NCBI GenBank assembly: GCA_029931535.1
Contig: JAQPZY010001561.1
Coordinates: 3,527,001-3,591,000 of the forward strand
Length of the DNA stretch: 64,000 nucleotides
Reading direction: 5' to 3'
Origin: Margaritifera margaritifera
Taxonomy: Eukaryota; Mollusca; Bivalvia; Unionida; Margaritiferidae
The translations under genes and the position numbers were made by a program. Within the stretch, counting starts at the first letter, position 1; each line of letters starts with the position of its first letter. A model generated the notes under the pieces. The model was given only the letters and a program-made list of their open reading frames with translations, did no database searches and was not told where the DNA came from. This document shows positions 22,231 to 35,039 of this stretch, piece after piece.

Positions 22231-22279
22231 ATTGCATGACTTAAGTTTAAAGATAGGTACTTGGTCTGATTGATCATTT

Positions 22280-23302
22280 GCTGGTATCTTATATCAGCTT
22301 GTACCAAAAGAGATTTGATGTACTGGTATCTTATATCAGCTTGTACCCAAAAGAGATTTGATGTACTGGTATCTTATATCAGCTTGTACCCAAAAGAGAT
22401 TTGATGTACTGGTATCTTATATCAGCTTGTACCCAAAAGAGATTTGATGTACTGGTATCTTATATCAGCTTGTACCCAAAATAGATTTGATGTACTGGTA
22501 TCTTATATCAGCTTGTACCCAAAATAGATTTGATGTACTGGTATCTTATATCAGCTTGTACCCAAAATAGATTTGATGTACTGGTATCTTATATCAGCTT
22601 GTACCAAAAGAGATTTGATGTACTGGTATCTTATATCAGCTTGTACCAAAAGAGATTTGATGTACTGGTATCTTATATCAGCTTGTACCCAAAATAGATT
22701 TGATGTACTGGTATCTTATATCAGCTTGTACCAAAAGAGATTTGATGTACTGGTATCTTATATCAGCTTGTACCAAAAGAGATTTGATGTACTGGTATCT
22801 TATATCAGCTTGTACCCAAAATAGATTTGATGTACTGGTATCTTATATCAGCTTGTACCAAAAGAGATTTGATGTACTGGTATCTTATATCAGCTTGTAC
22901 CCAAAGAGATTTGATGTACTGGTATCTTATATCAGCTTGTACCAAAAGAGATTTGATGTACTGGTATATTATATCAGCTTGTACTAAAAGAGATTTGATG
23001 TACTGGTATCTTATATCAGCTTGTACCCAAAAGAGATTTGATGTACTGGTATCTTATATCAGCTTGTACCAAAAGAGATTTGATGTACTGGTATCTTATA
23101 TCAGCTTGTACCCAAAAGAGATTTGATGTACTGGTATCTTATATCAACTTGTACCCAAAAGAGATTTGATGTACTGGTATCTTATATCAGCTTGTACCAA
23201 AAGAGATTTGATGTACTGGTATCTTATATCAGCTTGTACCAAAAGAGATTTGATGTACTGGTATCTTATATCAGCTTGTACCCAAAAGAGATTTGATGTA
23301 CG
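22280..23302. repeat. 42/43-bp minisatellite, 24 nearly identical copies
   Basis: Unit: TGATGTACTGGTATCTTATA, then TCAGCTTGTACC, then a variable C/A run and GAGATT. Nearly all variation sits at one place: CCAAAAGAG (type A), CCCAAAAGAG (type B) or CCCAAAATAG (type C). Read 5' to 3' the types are A B B B C C C A A C A A C A B A A B A B B A A B, with rare extra changes in copies 15, 17 and 21. High identity suggests recent expansion. Frames across it rotate with unit length and are not genes. Confidence 0.98.
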
Positions 23303-23715
23303 TAGGATTAAAATTATATCAACTAAAGAAAGATGATGCATTATGCAGACAGAAAGAAAACATGACAATATATGTTGTCTAAAATTAACTGAATACTCTG
23401 TATTTGTCCAGTAAATGGGATCAATGTTAATCGTTAATCTGCTTCTGTTGACCATAAGTACTGTGTGCATCGCCATTATGAAAATGAGGCATACCATAAG
23501 TTACTACAGGTATATCTCATTTTTGTAATGGAGGGTGCGCACGCTGCTTTTCAGATTTGTATGTTTTTGTTGAATTGCTTGTTTTCTGTTTTCCAGAAAA
23601 CTCCCAGTCTATTAGATATTATGGCTTTTATTTTATTCAACAAAATTCTTCTGAAAAGGATGGCAATCACCAGCATATGTCTATCTGACCGATGTCAATT
23701 TACGGTTAAACTTTG
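23303..23715. other. Unique sequence, nothing firm
   Basis: A plus-strand frame (23465-23722) has no recognisable motif. Confidence 0.5.
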
Positions 23716-23985
23716 TGTTTAATGTACACATATTTGATGCTTAATGTATACATATTTGTTGTTTAAGGTATATATATTTACTGTATAATGTATACATATT
23801 TGCTGTTTAATGTATACATGTTTGCTGTTTAATGTATACATGTTTGCTGTTTAATGTATACATGTTTGCTGTTTAATGTATACATATTTGCTGTTTAATG
23901 TATAAATATTTGCTGTTTAATGTATACATGTTTGCTGTTTAATGTATACATATTTGCTGTTTCATGTATACATATTTGCTGTTTA
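23716..23985. repeat. 22-bp minisatellite, about 12 copies
   Basis: TGCTGTTTAATGTATACATA recurs every 22 bp. The main variants are CATGTT versus CATATT. Each unit contains the palindrome GTATAC. Confidence 0.97.
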
Positions 23986-24719
23986 TATTTTGTTAATAAT
24001 TATAAACTTTGGATATACAATGTAGACTAAACGAAGGATAAATAAAACCTCACGCAAGCTAAGGAACGGAATCCCATAATCAAGGTCATGTTGCCCACAT
24101 GTTTTAGGGCAGAATACGGATTTCATATTTGTTCGTCATAATTAATAATGCACACATACACTTTATAAACATCTTATTTTTTAACAATGCCATGTTTTAG
24201 ATTCTCAGAACCTTATCATGCATTGAAATGGACACTCTTCCTTTTGATCCACATTTATATTACTTATTTCAAATTATTTGATTATTTTTAAACTCATTTC
24301 ATTCCTGTAATCGAAAAGGTAATAAAGGAGCCAAGAACGTATTAACTGCTTAGAGAATCCAGTCACGGTAGAAGTCTTCACAATATGACGTTTTAATCTA
24401 TATTAGATTTAACTGATGGAATACCCATTGTTTTATAAAGATTGTGTGTTCATAAAGCCCGTTCTGACTTGTTCTGCACAGGAATTTGAGGAATTAGCTT
24501 AATTAAACGAGATATGACTTAATGACTAAACAGGTTTTTATATTTTTACGGTGTGTGAAATGAGTATACAAGGAATATAAATGAAGTACTTTCATGATTG
24601 TAGGCCAAATAATATCACTGCTTTTTTAGTTAATGATAATAATAACTGTAGCGATAATGATGATGCTATTAATGACAATGATAAGGTAATATTAGAAGTA
24701 GTGATGATGAGGAGGAGGA
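23986..24719. other. AT-rich unique sequence
   Basis: Includes irregular GATAAT-rich sequence from 24640. No gene seen. Confidence 0.55.
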
Positions 24720-24762
24720 GGGTAATGACGACGACGACGACGATGATGATAATAATAATAAT
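24720..24762. repeat. Compound trinucleotide tract (GAC)n(GAT)n(AAT)n
   Basis: Adjacent short runs of GAC, GAT and AAT triplets, preceded by an imperfect GAG run. Confidence 0.9.
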
Positions 24763-24837
24763 GATCCCCATAAATAACATTACACATTTATTCTTCTTAA
24801 ATAAGTCTTTTCTCTTAGAAATTTGTCATCTTAATTA

Positions 24838-24927
24838 AATATCATGGCGTCTAAATTAAATATTATGGCGTCTTAATTAAATATCATGGCGTCTAAATTA
24901 AATATTATGGCGTCTTAATTAAATATC
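24838..24927. repeat. About 21-bp tandem repeat, 4 copies in an alternating pattern
   Basis: AAATATCATGGCGTCTAAAT and AAATATTATGGCGTCTTAAT alternate, so the higher-order unit is about 42 bp. A fifth, partial AAATATCA follows. Confidence 0.92.
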
Positions 24928-25792
24928 AGAATGTACCTGATTCACTTTTAAAAGACAACGTCAGTGCGGTAACCATATAACTGATAGAACATTTGAAACG
25001 AAAAGACCACATTTTGAAAAGTCAAACACTCTGTACCTTTTTAATGGTACAGTGGTAGTCGTTTTTTATTTTTTACTTTTTTTATTTTGTTTTTGGGACG
25101 GTGGAGTAAAAGAGAGTATCACCGTGCCCAGGCATAGAGGGTCACACGAATAAGTGCCAAGACCTGCTTTCTAATTCCATGAGACTTGGTTTATTTGTGT
25201 TCAAAGATGTGTCCTCATCACTTATTATGATTCGTGTTCGCTTTCAACATAACTGTTCTTTATATTAACTATATCCTTGCTTTCAGAATTCAGTATCATC
25301 AATTTATATTGGTCAGAGAACCTAGATGATGTAATGACTACACTGTACATGAAGTGCTGGGTTGAACATGACTGGAATTTTGTATAATTCATATAGATGC
25401 AGTTTTGCTTATACCGGTTTTGGTTTATGGAGAAATTTTATTCCTCGACAGGGATAAATTGTCAAAGTTTTGTTAAATAAGAATCGTGGCTATCGATGAA
25501 TTTGAATAGTTAACATGCTTAAGTATCGCATATACCTAGTAATCAAACGGCTGTATATCAAATTCTATATGTCTAGGTACCAGCCTTGAATTCATCAAAG
25601 AAATGTGGAATGAAACTTCTATGAAGATATCCCAAGAAAAAGTTCAATTATGGTTATATACTTGATGTGCGAGTCTTTAACTGATCTCTTCGGACATAAT
25701 TATTTACAATTGTAAAAAAAAAGATTAATGAAAATGGATTGAACGTCGGTGCAAAGAAGAGAAACACTTTTATTGAACCTCGTACTCAGCTG
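24928..25792. other. Unique sequence, nothing recognised
   Basis: T-rich around 25055-25090. No gene seen. Confidence 0.6.
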
Positions 25793-25918
25793 CCTTAAAT
25801 GACACACCTGTTGTCGACTGGCAATTGTACGGATCCTTAAATGACACAACTGTTGTCGACTGGCAATTGTACGGATCCTTAAATGACACACCTGTTGTCG
25901 ACTGGCAATTATACAGAC
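25793..25918. repeat. 42-bp tandem repeat, 3 copies
   Basis: Copies at 25793, 25835 and 25877 share CCTTAAATGACACACCTGTT and GTCGACTGGCAATTGTACGG. The exact 42-bp spacing and near identity suggest a recent expansion. Confidence 0.96.
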
Positions 25919-27354
25919 CCTTAATTACAAATCAATACAGATTCTGAAAAGGACATTGCAATACAACAGATTTTGTGGAGATTTACCGGCGTTTGTAGGT
26001 TCAATTTATTCTAGTATTTCAATGACATTTGTGAACACAGAGTCTGCTGCATTATTTACATAGACTATATCCTCTTGTTCTTTCCCACCTGCTTTCCAAA
26101 CATATATGATTATTGGACAGTTAGTTAGATATACGGATAGAACTTTGACCATTTCAGAAACATCAGACTATCTTTTTGAGATTTTTTTCCAAATACACGT
26201 TTTTGGTTCTTATACCCCCCCCCCCTAAATCGTCTACAATACATTATTGTCTTCTTCAAAATATAATGATTGCTTTTTGTAATATATTTACAACAATTCA
26301 AAAGTATATACTGTATTTAAATGGAAAAGTTTTCATGGCAAAGAGTGTGACTTTTGTTTCTTGTCGCCAAAATGTACAGAGCATGTGTTTGTTTGCAACA
26401 GCTGCAAACGTCTAATAAAAAACAAGTGGTATTCTTAGGCAGAAAAGTTAAGCTGTTCATTGTAATACTTTTATTAGGGGGATCACTTCATTGAAAGCGT
26501 TAAGTAATTGTCGATTATGTGACTTCCTGTGAAGGATGGTTTGATTCTAGGATAATGATGGAGACACTTTCCCAAAATAGTTAAATCCCTCTGAATTATA
26601 CGTGTTACGTTTTAATTATTTTTCTTCTGAATTTTCTTCATTCAACATTTCGATATTCGAGCTTTCTAATACAAATGTTCCTAATAAGGACAACAGTGGA
26701 TATTTATAGTGATTTCAGTGCTATTAGTAATTATTTTATTCTATACAGCATTACAAATTATTACATTCAAAATAGTATTGCCTCAATAGACAGATTTAGT
26801 AATGTGCACAGATGTCATGCTTAGTTTATGTTTTAACATTAATTATGATTCTGCAAGCAGTTCACGATTCCAATTTAAAGTTTATGCTCATCAAGTCCAT
26901 CTATATTTCACTTCCTCTGTTGGACTATGTGATCAACATGCCGGAACTATCTGTCCCATTTCAAGAAGACAGATTTGATTTTACACGAACATTAAGTCAC
27001 ATGTTGATAAACAGGAATCAATATAAGAATCATGATTGTGTAATTATTCTTCCTGCAAACGTTTGATAAAAATTCTGCTTGACTGGCTGCATGAGGGTAC
27101 TTACGTTTATAATTCTTTCAATGTCTTTATTTCCAAAGGCAAATTTGGTTATAGGTTATTACAATAATGAAAACGAGCACGTTAATCGACGATTGTACAT
27201 ATTTGTGATGTTTAAATAGAACAGCAATTTGGAACTGGTAGCAAATTGAAGTTCTTTTGGACATCTTTTGATAAGCAAGACGATTGAACACAATGGGTAA
27301 AGAGTGATTAAACTTGTACGAACTATATGTGTGTGATATTTAAAAATATCCATA
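25919..27354. other. Unique sequence, nothing firm
   Basis: Contains an 11-C run (26215-26225). A plus-strand frame at 26812-27066 (84 codons) starts with a hydrophobic stretch (MSCLVYVLTLIMILQAV) that could mimic a signal peptide, but there is no other support. Confidence 0.5.
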
Positions 27355-27418
27355 GCGTGGGCATCACAAAATTATCAATAGCGTGGGCATCACAAAATTA
27401 TCAATAGCGTGGGCAAAA
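27355..27418. repeat. 27-bp tandem repeat, about 2.5 copies
   Basis: ATAGCGTGGGCATCACAAAA recurs at 27-bp spacing. Confidence 0.92.
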
Positions 27419-27490
27419 TAGGCTGAGATTTATTATATCTTTGTAAGCTGCTTAGTTATCCTTGTGTTTCTGAATTGTACGTGCATCTGT

Positions 27491-28925
27491 AAGGGCTACA
27501 ATGGAACCAAATTCATCAGTAAGGGTTGCAATGGGACCAAATTCATCAGTAAGGGTTGCAATGGGACCAAATCCATCAGTAAGGGTTACAATAGGACCAA
27601 ATCCACCAGCAAGGGTTGCAATGGGACCAGATCCATTAGTAAGGGTTACAATGGGACCAGATCCATTAGTAAAGGTTACAATGGGACCAAATACACCAGT
27701 AAGTTTTACAATGGGACCAAATTTATCAGTTAGGGTTGCAATGGGACCAAATTCATCAGTAAGGGTTACAATGGGACCAAATTCATCAGTAAAGGTTGCA
27801 ATGGGCCCAAATCCATCAGTAAGGGTTACAATAGGACCAAATCCACCAGCAAGGGTTGCAATGGGACCATATCCATTAGTAAAGGTTACAATGGGACTAG
27901 ATCCATTAGTAACGGTTACAATGGGACCAAATCCATCAGTAAGGGTTACAATGGGACCAAATTTATCAGTAAGGGTTGCAATGGGACCAAATTCATCAGT
28001 AAGGGCTACAATGGGACCAAATTCATAAGTGAGGGTTGCAATGGGACCAAATCCATTAGTAAGGGTTGCAATGGGACCAAATCCATCAGTAAGGGTTACA
28101 ATAGGACCAGATCCATTAGTAAGGGTTACAATGGGACCAGACCCAATAGTAAAGGTTACAATGGGACCAAATCCATCAGTAATGATTGCAATGGGACCAA
28201 ATTCATCAGTAAGGGTTACAATGGGACCAAATCCATCAGCAAGGGTTGCATTGGAACCAGATCCATTAGTAAGGTTTACAATGGGACCAAATCCATTAGT
28301 AAAGGTTGCAATGGGACCAAATCCACCAGTAAGGGGGGTTACAATGGGACCAAATCCATCAGTAAGGGTTACATTGGGACCAAATCTATTAGTAAGGGTT
28401 ATAATGGGACCAAATTCATCAGTAAGGGTTACAATGGGACCGAATCCACCAGTAAGGGTTACAATGGGACCAAATTCATCAGTAAGGGTTACAATGGGAC
28501 CAAATTCATCAGTAAGGGTTACAATGGGACCAAATCCATCAGTAAGGTTTACAATGGGACCATATCCATTAGTAAAGGTTACAATGGGACCAAATCCACC
28601 AGTAAGGGTTACAATGGGACCAAATCCATCAGTAAGGGTTACAATGGGACCAAATCCATTAGCAAGGGTTACAATGGGACCAAATCTACCAGTAAGGGTT
28701 ACAATGGGACCAAATTCATCAGTAAGGGTTACAATGGGACCAAATTCATCAGTAAGGGTTACAATGGGACCAAATCCACCAATAAGGGTTACAATGGGAC
28801 CAAATTCATCAGTAAATGTCACAATGGGACCAAATCCACCAGTAAGGGTTACAATGGGACCAAATCCACCAGTAAGGGTTACAATGGGACCAAATCCATC
28901 AGTTAGGGTTACAATGGGACCAGAT
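27491..28925. repeat. 30-bp minisatellite, about 48 copies, open on both strands
   Basis: Unit of 30 bp: AAGGGTTACAATGGGACCAA then ATCCATCAGT, with variants (TTGCA for TTACA; CCACC, TTCAT or CCATT for CCATC). Unit length is kept throughout, except for one 3-base insertion (GGG, near 28334). A 240-bp higher-order step is visible: CAATAGGACC recurs at 27590 and 27830. On the plus strand the decapeptide V-R-V-T-M-G-P-N-P-S repeats from an ATG at 27501 through to a stop at 29037-29039, with one in-frame TAA at 28026-28028. On the minus strand F-G-P-I-V-T-L-T-D-G repeats without a stop to 27452, but no ATG opens it. Changes fall at replacement sites in both frames, so I see no sign of protein-level constraint. 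The simplest reading is a neutral array whose unit happens to lack stops. Confidence 0.97.
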
Positions 28926-29425
28926 ATATGTGTTATATTGGAGCATTTACATGGAACACGACTCCATTACTTACACTTTGCATTCTTTACCACAAGCCAC
29001 AAATCAAAATCCAGCTTTAAAAATGAAACAAAGAAATAACATGATACAGAAATGCAATGAATAAAGTGTGAGCTAGAAAACTTTCAAAATCTTTTTAGAG
29101 CGTGGAGAATAATTTTGAGACATTTTCTGAATTAATTAGTTTTTTCTTTTAATGCTCTCTACAAAGTAACATTTAAGACTGGAACGTATTGGCGTGAACA
29201 ACTTTAAGAATTTGAGCACTGATAGTTATAATGCATTTATTTGTAATCCATTTGAAACACGAGCTTCCAGTCATAAACATAATTCCAAATATTAAGGACC
29301 GTCGCATAGTTGTTTTAAGTAGCAGGTTCCCCTACGATTCTAAAGGGGAAGTGTACCATGTCTTTCACTGTAACAGAAGAACGTATCTTTCATCTAATTG
29401 TGTGCTACATTCTCTGTATTTTCCT
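28926..29425. other. Unique sequence flanking the 30-bp array
   Basis: The plus-strand repeat frame runs on to a stop at 29037-29039 through about 38 non-repeat codons rich in His, Ser and Lys. A 65-codon frame (29231-29428) has no recognised motif. Confidence 0.5.
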
Positions 29426-29587
29426 TAGAAAATTAGGATAATAGCACAAGTGTCAAGGGTATATGGTTATGATGAATGTGCAACCTTTATCCCGGGAGTG
29501 TGGAGAAATTAGGATAATGCCACAAGTGTCTGTCAAGGGTATACGTTTGTGATGACTATAGAACCTTTATCCCGGGAGTATGGGGAA
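29426..29587. repeat. About 80-bp direct duplication
   Basis: Two copies share AAATTAGGATAAT, CACAAGTGTC, GTCAAGGGTATA and AACCTTTATCCCGGGAGT. The second has a 4-base insertion and several substitutions. Confidence 0.92.
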
Positions 29588-31114
29588 AGAAAGAACTGCT
29601 TATATCTGGAAACCTCTGCATTTTTAGTCAAGGTAGGCGATTCTAGCAATCAATGCGTGTCGTCCCACGAACCTCAACTCCTCTTGCAGTTTCTCTCACT
29701 GGAGATCTGGTTTCATTGATTTTGCAAATTTTCTATAATTGACAACCTGTTTGAATCCGGTACGGCTACATATTCTATCACTCTTTTTACAAGAAGCGGC
29801 CAGTGCTCAAAGAAACATCGGCCAATACAGATTCATATGGATAAGGTTCTTGGCTGGTAGCAGCAATTTTGATCATTTCGACAAATAGGGAAGTGTAAAT
29901 GAGGCGCCAGATGTATGGTGAGAATTTCGTTGGTGAGTGTATTCAATTATTTAGTTATTTCCCCGCATTGAATACGATTGAATATAGTTATCACTATGTG
30001 TGTCTGTCAGTCTATCTGTAATGACTTTTGTTTCCCAAATATAACTCTCAAATCGTTCAAGGCATATTAACCAAAACTTTGTAAACGGTTCAAGTAAGTT
30101 GCGTAGAGGTGCCTTTTGATACTTAGAATTTTCCGCATTCAATATTTTTATGTTACCATAGAAGCAAAGTTTAGCATATGTTGTATATAAATTGAGACAG
30201 CTGGAAAATGGGTTACTTTAAGTTGGTGTGTTTACATGAGCGAGGAACCGGCGGATGTGTGATCTCTAGATGACTTAATTTTTTTTTCAGTCATCTTTTA
30301 CGAACGCAAGCATATATAATTTGCTTGTCTCTTAAGTTTGCATAGACTATGTAAGTTACGATATAGAGACCTTTTTCTGATTTAAAAGATACACATATTT
30401 AAATTCTGTTAGAAATGTAAAGGGAAAGAAAAAGGTATCCATTTCATACTAAAACAATACCATGTCAAAGATTCAAAACGCGTTCTCTTCTATGTTTTGT
30501 TATTTACTTGACGTATGTTGCTATTTTTGTCTGTATGCTGTAATTGGTCGAGAATGAACATAACATATTTCGATAAAGTCTTCCTCAACGTTGACAATAT
30601 TTGTTTCATTATATTGTAGCACTTACAATTACATAAAGTAATTCATTTAGATTTACCTATCATTTCTTACCTTGCATAACAAGTATGTCCTACGGTTTAC
30701 TGCCGTAAATATATTGGTAGCTTTTGAGTTGAATGTTATAACATGTTGACAAAACTGCAGTCTTGTACATATATTATAAGTATTAAACATAGTTGGAGAT
30801 ATTCTAGTTGCAGGATGGGATTCCTCATTATCATAGTTTATCTATGAAAACAATATATATTCAGATATTTAGGATTTTGAACATGTTTTGGAAAATTCTA
30901 GTACATTCTCAAAAGATAAACTGATGCATGCCATCAAAGCAAAACCTGTTACAATGATATGATGTATGGTGGAAAAGCTGTATAAATAAAAGCCCTAAAT
31001 TATCTGTCTATAGCAAAATCAAGAACAATTTTGCATTGGCGAGATATTAGGCTTAGAAAAGAAACGGTTAAAATAAGTTGCCCAGTCTAGAATTAGTGCT
31101 CATTCTCTGCAAAT
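29588..31114. other. Long unique AT-rich stretch, nothing recognised
   Basis: TTTTTTTTTCAG (near 30279-30290) and ATGTAAGTTACG (near 30349) resemble splice sites, but the roughly 60 bases between them have stops in all three frames. Confidence 0.6.
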
Positions 31115-31266
31115 TGAAACTGGGCGATACCTAAAACCTGTTATACCAGGGGTGAAACTGGGCGATGCCTAAAACCTGTTATACCAGAGGTGAAACTGGG
31201 CGATGCCTAAAACCTGTTATACCAGGGGTGAAACTGGGCGATACCTAAAACCTGTTATACCAGGGG
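31115..31266. repeat. 38-bp tandem repeat, exactly 4 copies
   Basis: TGAAACTGGGCGAT begins units at 31115, 31153, 31191 and 31229. Each continues CCTAAAACCTGTTATACCAG. Nearly identical. Confidence 0.97.
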
Positions 31267-31595
31267 ATGTTTGGTATTGCCCCTTTTGTGTAAAGAAAAT
31301 AGAGGATCAAACACATTAATTTCTGCCAACGTTCTAAGTATGAAGTCAGGAGAAAAATCTTATATTATAATTTAGAGCCAATTGGATATAACATCCATGA
31401 TGATATAGATAAGTTATTTTGCCATCTATTAAGCATGTTTGATTATAATATGACACCAGTAAGTATTCAATATGTATATGACATTTTTGTAGATGGCAAA
31501 AGTTAATAGGGGCGAAGTAGATATGCGTTGACAATCAATTGATCAGTAAACGTGCTAGGAACTCTTGGATGACTTTCGTCTGCTATGATAAACTA
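31267..31595. other. Unique sequence, nothing recognised
   Basis: No feature seen. Confidence 0.55.
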
Positions 31596-31643
31596 GCCTA
31601 GTGACGTATAAGCCTAGTGACGTATAAGCCTAGTGACGTATAA
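31596..31643. repeat. 16-bp tandem repeat, 3 copies
   Basis: CCTAGTGACGTATAAG is repeated three times. Each copy has a TGACGTA core, the half of a cyclic-AMP response-like site. A function is not shown. Confidence 0.93.
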
Positions 31644-32533
31644 ATGTTCTAATAATTAGAGTTAAATTTAGCATCTACATGTGGGCATTGTAAGGGATGG
31701 ATGGATGAAAGGCGAGTGTGAGAGAGAGCATGCAGATTTCCAGTGGTAACATTTGATATTAGATAATTAGTAAAATTGTGTTGTCATTGTCATATCCTTT
31801 TTTTGGATGAAAGGAAATACATTATGTTATCTGTATGATATTGCATGAAAATCAGCTCTATGAATTCAGCATTAAAACTTTAAATAAATCTGGCTATAAT
31901 TATCAACTTATCATTCTATATCACGATCTTCATTACACATCGGAATCTGTTAATATTCCTACCTGATAAAATTGATAATAAATAGCAAGCATCCGTGACA
32001 TTATTAAATTCCGCGTGCTTCTAAATACCTGTTCTTGGATTAAACATCATATAGTTTTATATGATGAATGCATCCTGCATAATCGATTGTAGGTAACATA
32101 TTTCTGTTATCATAAATATACAGGTAAACCAACTGCATGGTTTAATTTTTGTCTTGTCGATTGATTCACATGTAAACAACTTCAGATTTGCCTTAGCGAT
32201 GATCACAGCATCTCTATTATCATTGTTTGAAAACATTTAATTTAGAAGTCGATGAATATTTGTACAGAAACAATACGATAGGCGTACGTGTACTTCATGT
32301 GAGTGTCCATTATATCACGGACGTTGTAAAAAATGTTTCGTCTAAGCTTATGCTTAGATTAAATACATATGTGTAACCATTCTTTTTTTTTGGTGTCTGA
32401 AACATTTGTTATCACATTCTTTGAATTTCCTGAATGATCCATTTTATGAATCATTCAAATTGCATGAAAAAAAATGACTCCAATAATACATTTTGTATAA
32501 ATATATGCGTCTGGACAAATTTGCATAGTTTTT

Positions 32534-32535
<2 letters not shown>
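31644..32535. other. Unique AT-rich sequence, nothing recognised
   Basis: No gene or repeat identified. Confidence 0.6.

Positions 32536-32613
<78 letters not shown>
32536..32613. repeat. (GA)n microsatellite, 39 units
   Basis: Uninterrupted purine/pyrimidine mirror repeat of 78 bp. Such tracts can form triplex H-DNA. Confidence 0.98.
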
Positions 32614-32618
<5 letters not shown>

Positions 32619-35039
32619 TATGTGATATAATTGTATTCCTACTAATACAATTTCAACATAGCTGACAGTTGTTTCAAGGGAGATAAACTCTACCATAAAT
32701 GAACAACTATTCAGATGTACTTCAAACGTCCGCAACAGAAAACCTGCGCGGCCGATTTGCGGCAAGTCGTAACTATGTCATTTTGCGTCCAACTTCCCTA
32801 AAAGTTAATAATGCCACGATACACTTCATTCAGAACACCCCCGTCTCTTTCCGATGCGAGTCGAATAACTTCGACTCTCAGAGAGACTAGGAGCTAATCG
32901 TAGTGATACTTCCCAAATTGGTAATATTTTGGCGGACGAACATAGATGTGAGAAGAACAGATTTTTATAAAATGATAGTTGTTGAAAACAACACTACGAT
33001 GTTTCAACAATCAATTACATACCAGCACTTTTAATTTTCTACGTTAATCCTGCACATTTGTTATGAAATAATCGAAAAAATCATTCGTTTTCGATAGCCT
33101 GAAGCTATTGCTTACCTTGCTGTTAGTGATGAAACGTGATCTAGTGATTGTGATGTGAGTACAGTTATTATGACGTAATTGTGATGTCATCGGTATATTG
33201 TGACGCCTGTCGCGTGCTACATTGTAATATTAGCAGCCTTGTGCACCATCACTGTTGGTACAGAATTCCTTAATTTTTCCTCCTACGTATTTGGCAAAAT
33301 CTTCCCATTCCGCACTAAATCCATTGTAGAGAAAAGATCACAACAATGCAATATAAACTGAGAGTGGTGCAGTTATCAAAGCCTACGGTTTTCTCCAGGT
33401 GGCATTTTACCACCAAATTTACATCGCGTGGCAGTGGTGTTATCCAAACAAAGGGACGTAACACAATGTGAAGAGTTTTTTTCTTCTTCTCGAATACAAT
33501 GGAAAAAGCCGATTGCGATACACTTAGGGAAAAAGTGACGTCATCGTAATTACATCCTAATATACTAATCACGTCAGTTAAATCTACGCTAGTCTGAACA
33601 CGACAATTGGACAGACCCAATACGTCCGATTTGTAATTATGTATCAGTAGTCTAGTACCCTACCGTCATGTCTTCAGTACGATCTTTGGGAAGAAGGCAG
33701 GGTACCAAACGACAAATTTACAATGGATTCCATATAGCGGATGGGCCGTAACAATCTCATTCAGTCTGCGAGAATGATATATGTACAGGCTAGAGCTGAG
33801 CAGCAAACTTGATTCTGCAAATGCAGCCTATCTTAATAAGGAATCCGAAATTCAGGAAATACATGCGTTTTAAATTTTGGAATCGAATTGCGATTGTTAT
33901 TGTCGTGATTATTAGTCATAGATTCTATCCACACCTTTTACAAATCGGCCAAAAAAGATTTGTCCTCCGATTTCTAGCTTTGTAGCTTTCAAGAATCAGT
34001 TATTTAATCACAGTAGATTACTTGAATATTGTCTAGTTTTGAATTCCTAATGAAGCGTAAACACGAATAAAATCCCAGTAGTATCATAACAGTTTTAATA
34101 AATAAAGGCGAGTGGTTGAAAGCTTTGACCAACTGGTAGGTTAACTTAATTTACAGGCAAATTATCTAAAATTACTCCAATAAAACTGGTCTTATAAAAG
34201 ATAGTAATTCATTTTTAAAGTGTCAAATATTGACACATTGCATACAAATGGCTTGAATTTAGCCTAATCAAGCAATTCAATCAGCAGTCCTTAGCAGGAT
34301 ATGGCGTTTCATTAATTAACAGCATCATTGATAACATCTGCGCTTTAAATTTCCCACCACTAAACTTGAGGGGTCATAAGCTATTTCCATTTGACATAAA
34401 TCAAAATTTTAAATCATAACTGTGATTGAGTTATGATTATATTTAGTGCAGATATTGTCATTCGATATCTTTCCTGCCTACATCAAACATACTTTATTAC
34501 AGCAAATTTCTGATACTTGTTGTATTAGTATCTTGAAAAATGTATCTATTGATTCCCATTATTTAGTAGTGGGATATATTTGCATTAATCTCAAAGATCA
34601 CATGACATCCAAAATTGTTATAAGAATAATATTTCATACTGAAGCCTGTTTTGCGTGGTCCTAGTGACAAAACTGAGCTATCAGGTAGTCTTTACATTTT
34701 GACAGATGTTTGCAGCAACCAGAAAGACTTATGATAGTATTAGTAGTATCAGGACCAAGGGTCTAGTCTGTGTTGAAGTATAGTTGGTACATGAGTTAGC
34801 TCAAAATGACAAAACAGATTCACCCAGCAAGATTTACTCACTGGTAATCGAGTCCGAAAGAGTATAAGTAAAAATGGAAAAGTTCCCCTAGCAACTCGAC
34901 TCGGCCAGTCCGACCCTCAGATGTGATTGAACTCTGTTGTGGGCTAAAGGTACAAATAACGTGTGCTACCGCTGTGTTTGCTTTTAAAAGAAATATGTAA
35001 TGCATTATTACTCATATTTATGACCTTTACTTGTTTCCT

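Noticed and set aside
18690..23302. CRISPR-like arrays
   Set aside because: The repeats are contiguous minisatellites without unique spacers, in eukaryotic DNA.
27491..28925. Interstitial telomere repeat
   Set aside because: GGGTTA occurs once per 30-bp unit but is not in tandem, so it is not telomeric.
33315..33620. 101-codon minus-strand frame
   Set aside because: No motif and no splice context; within chance expectation.
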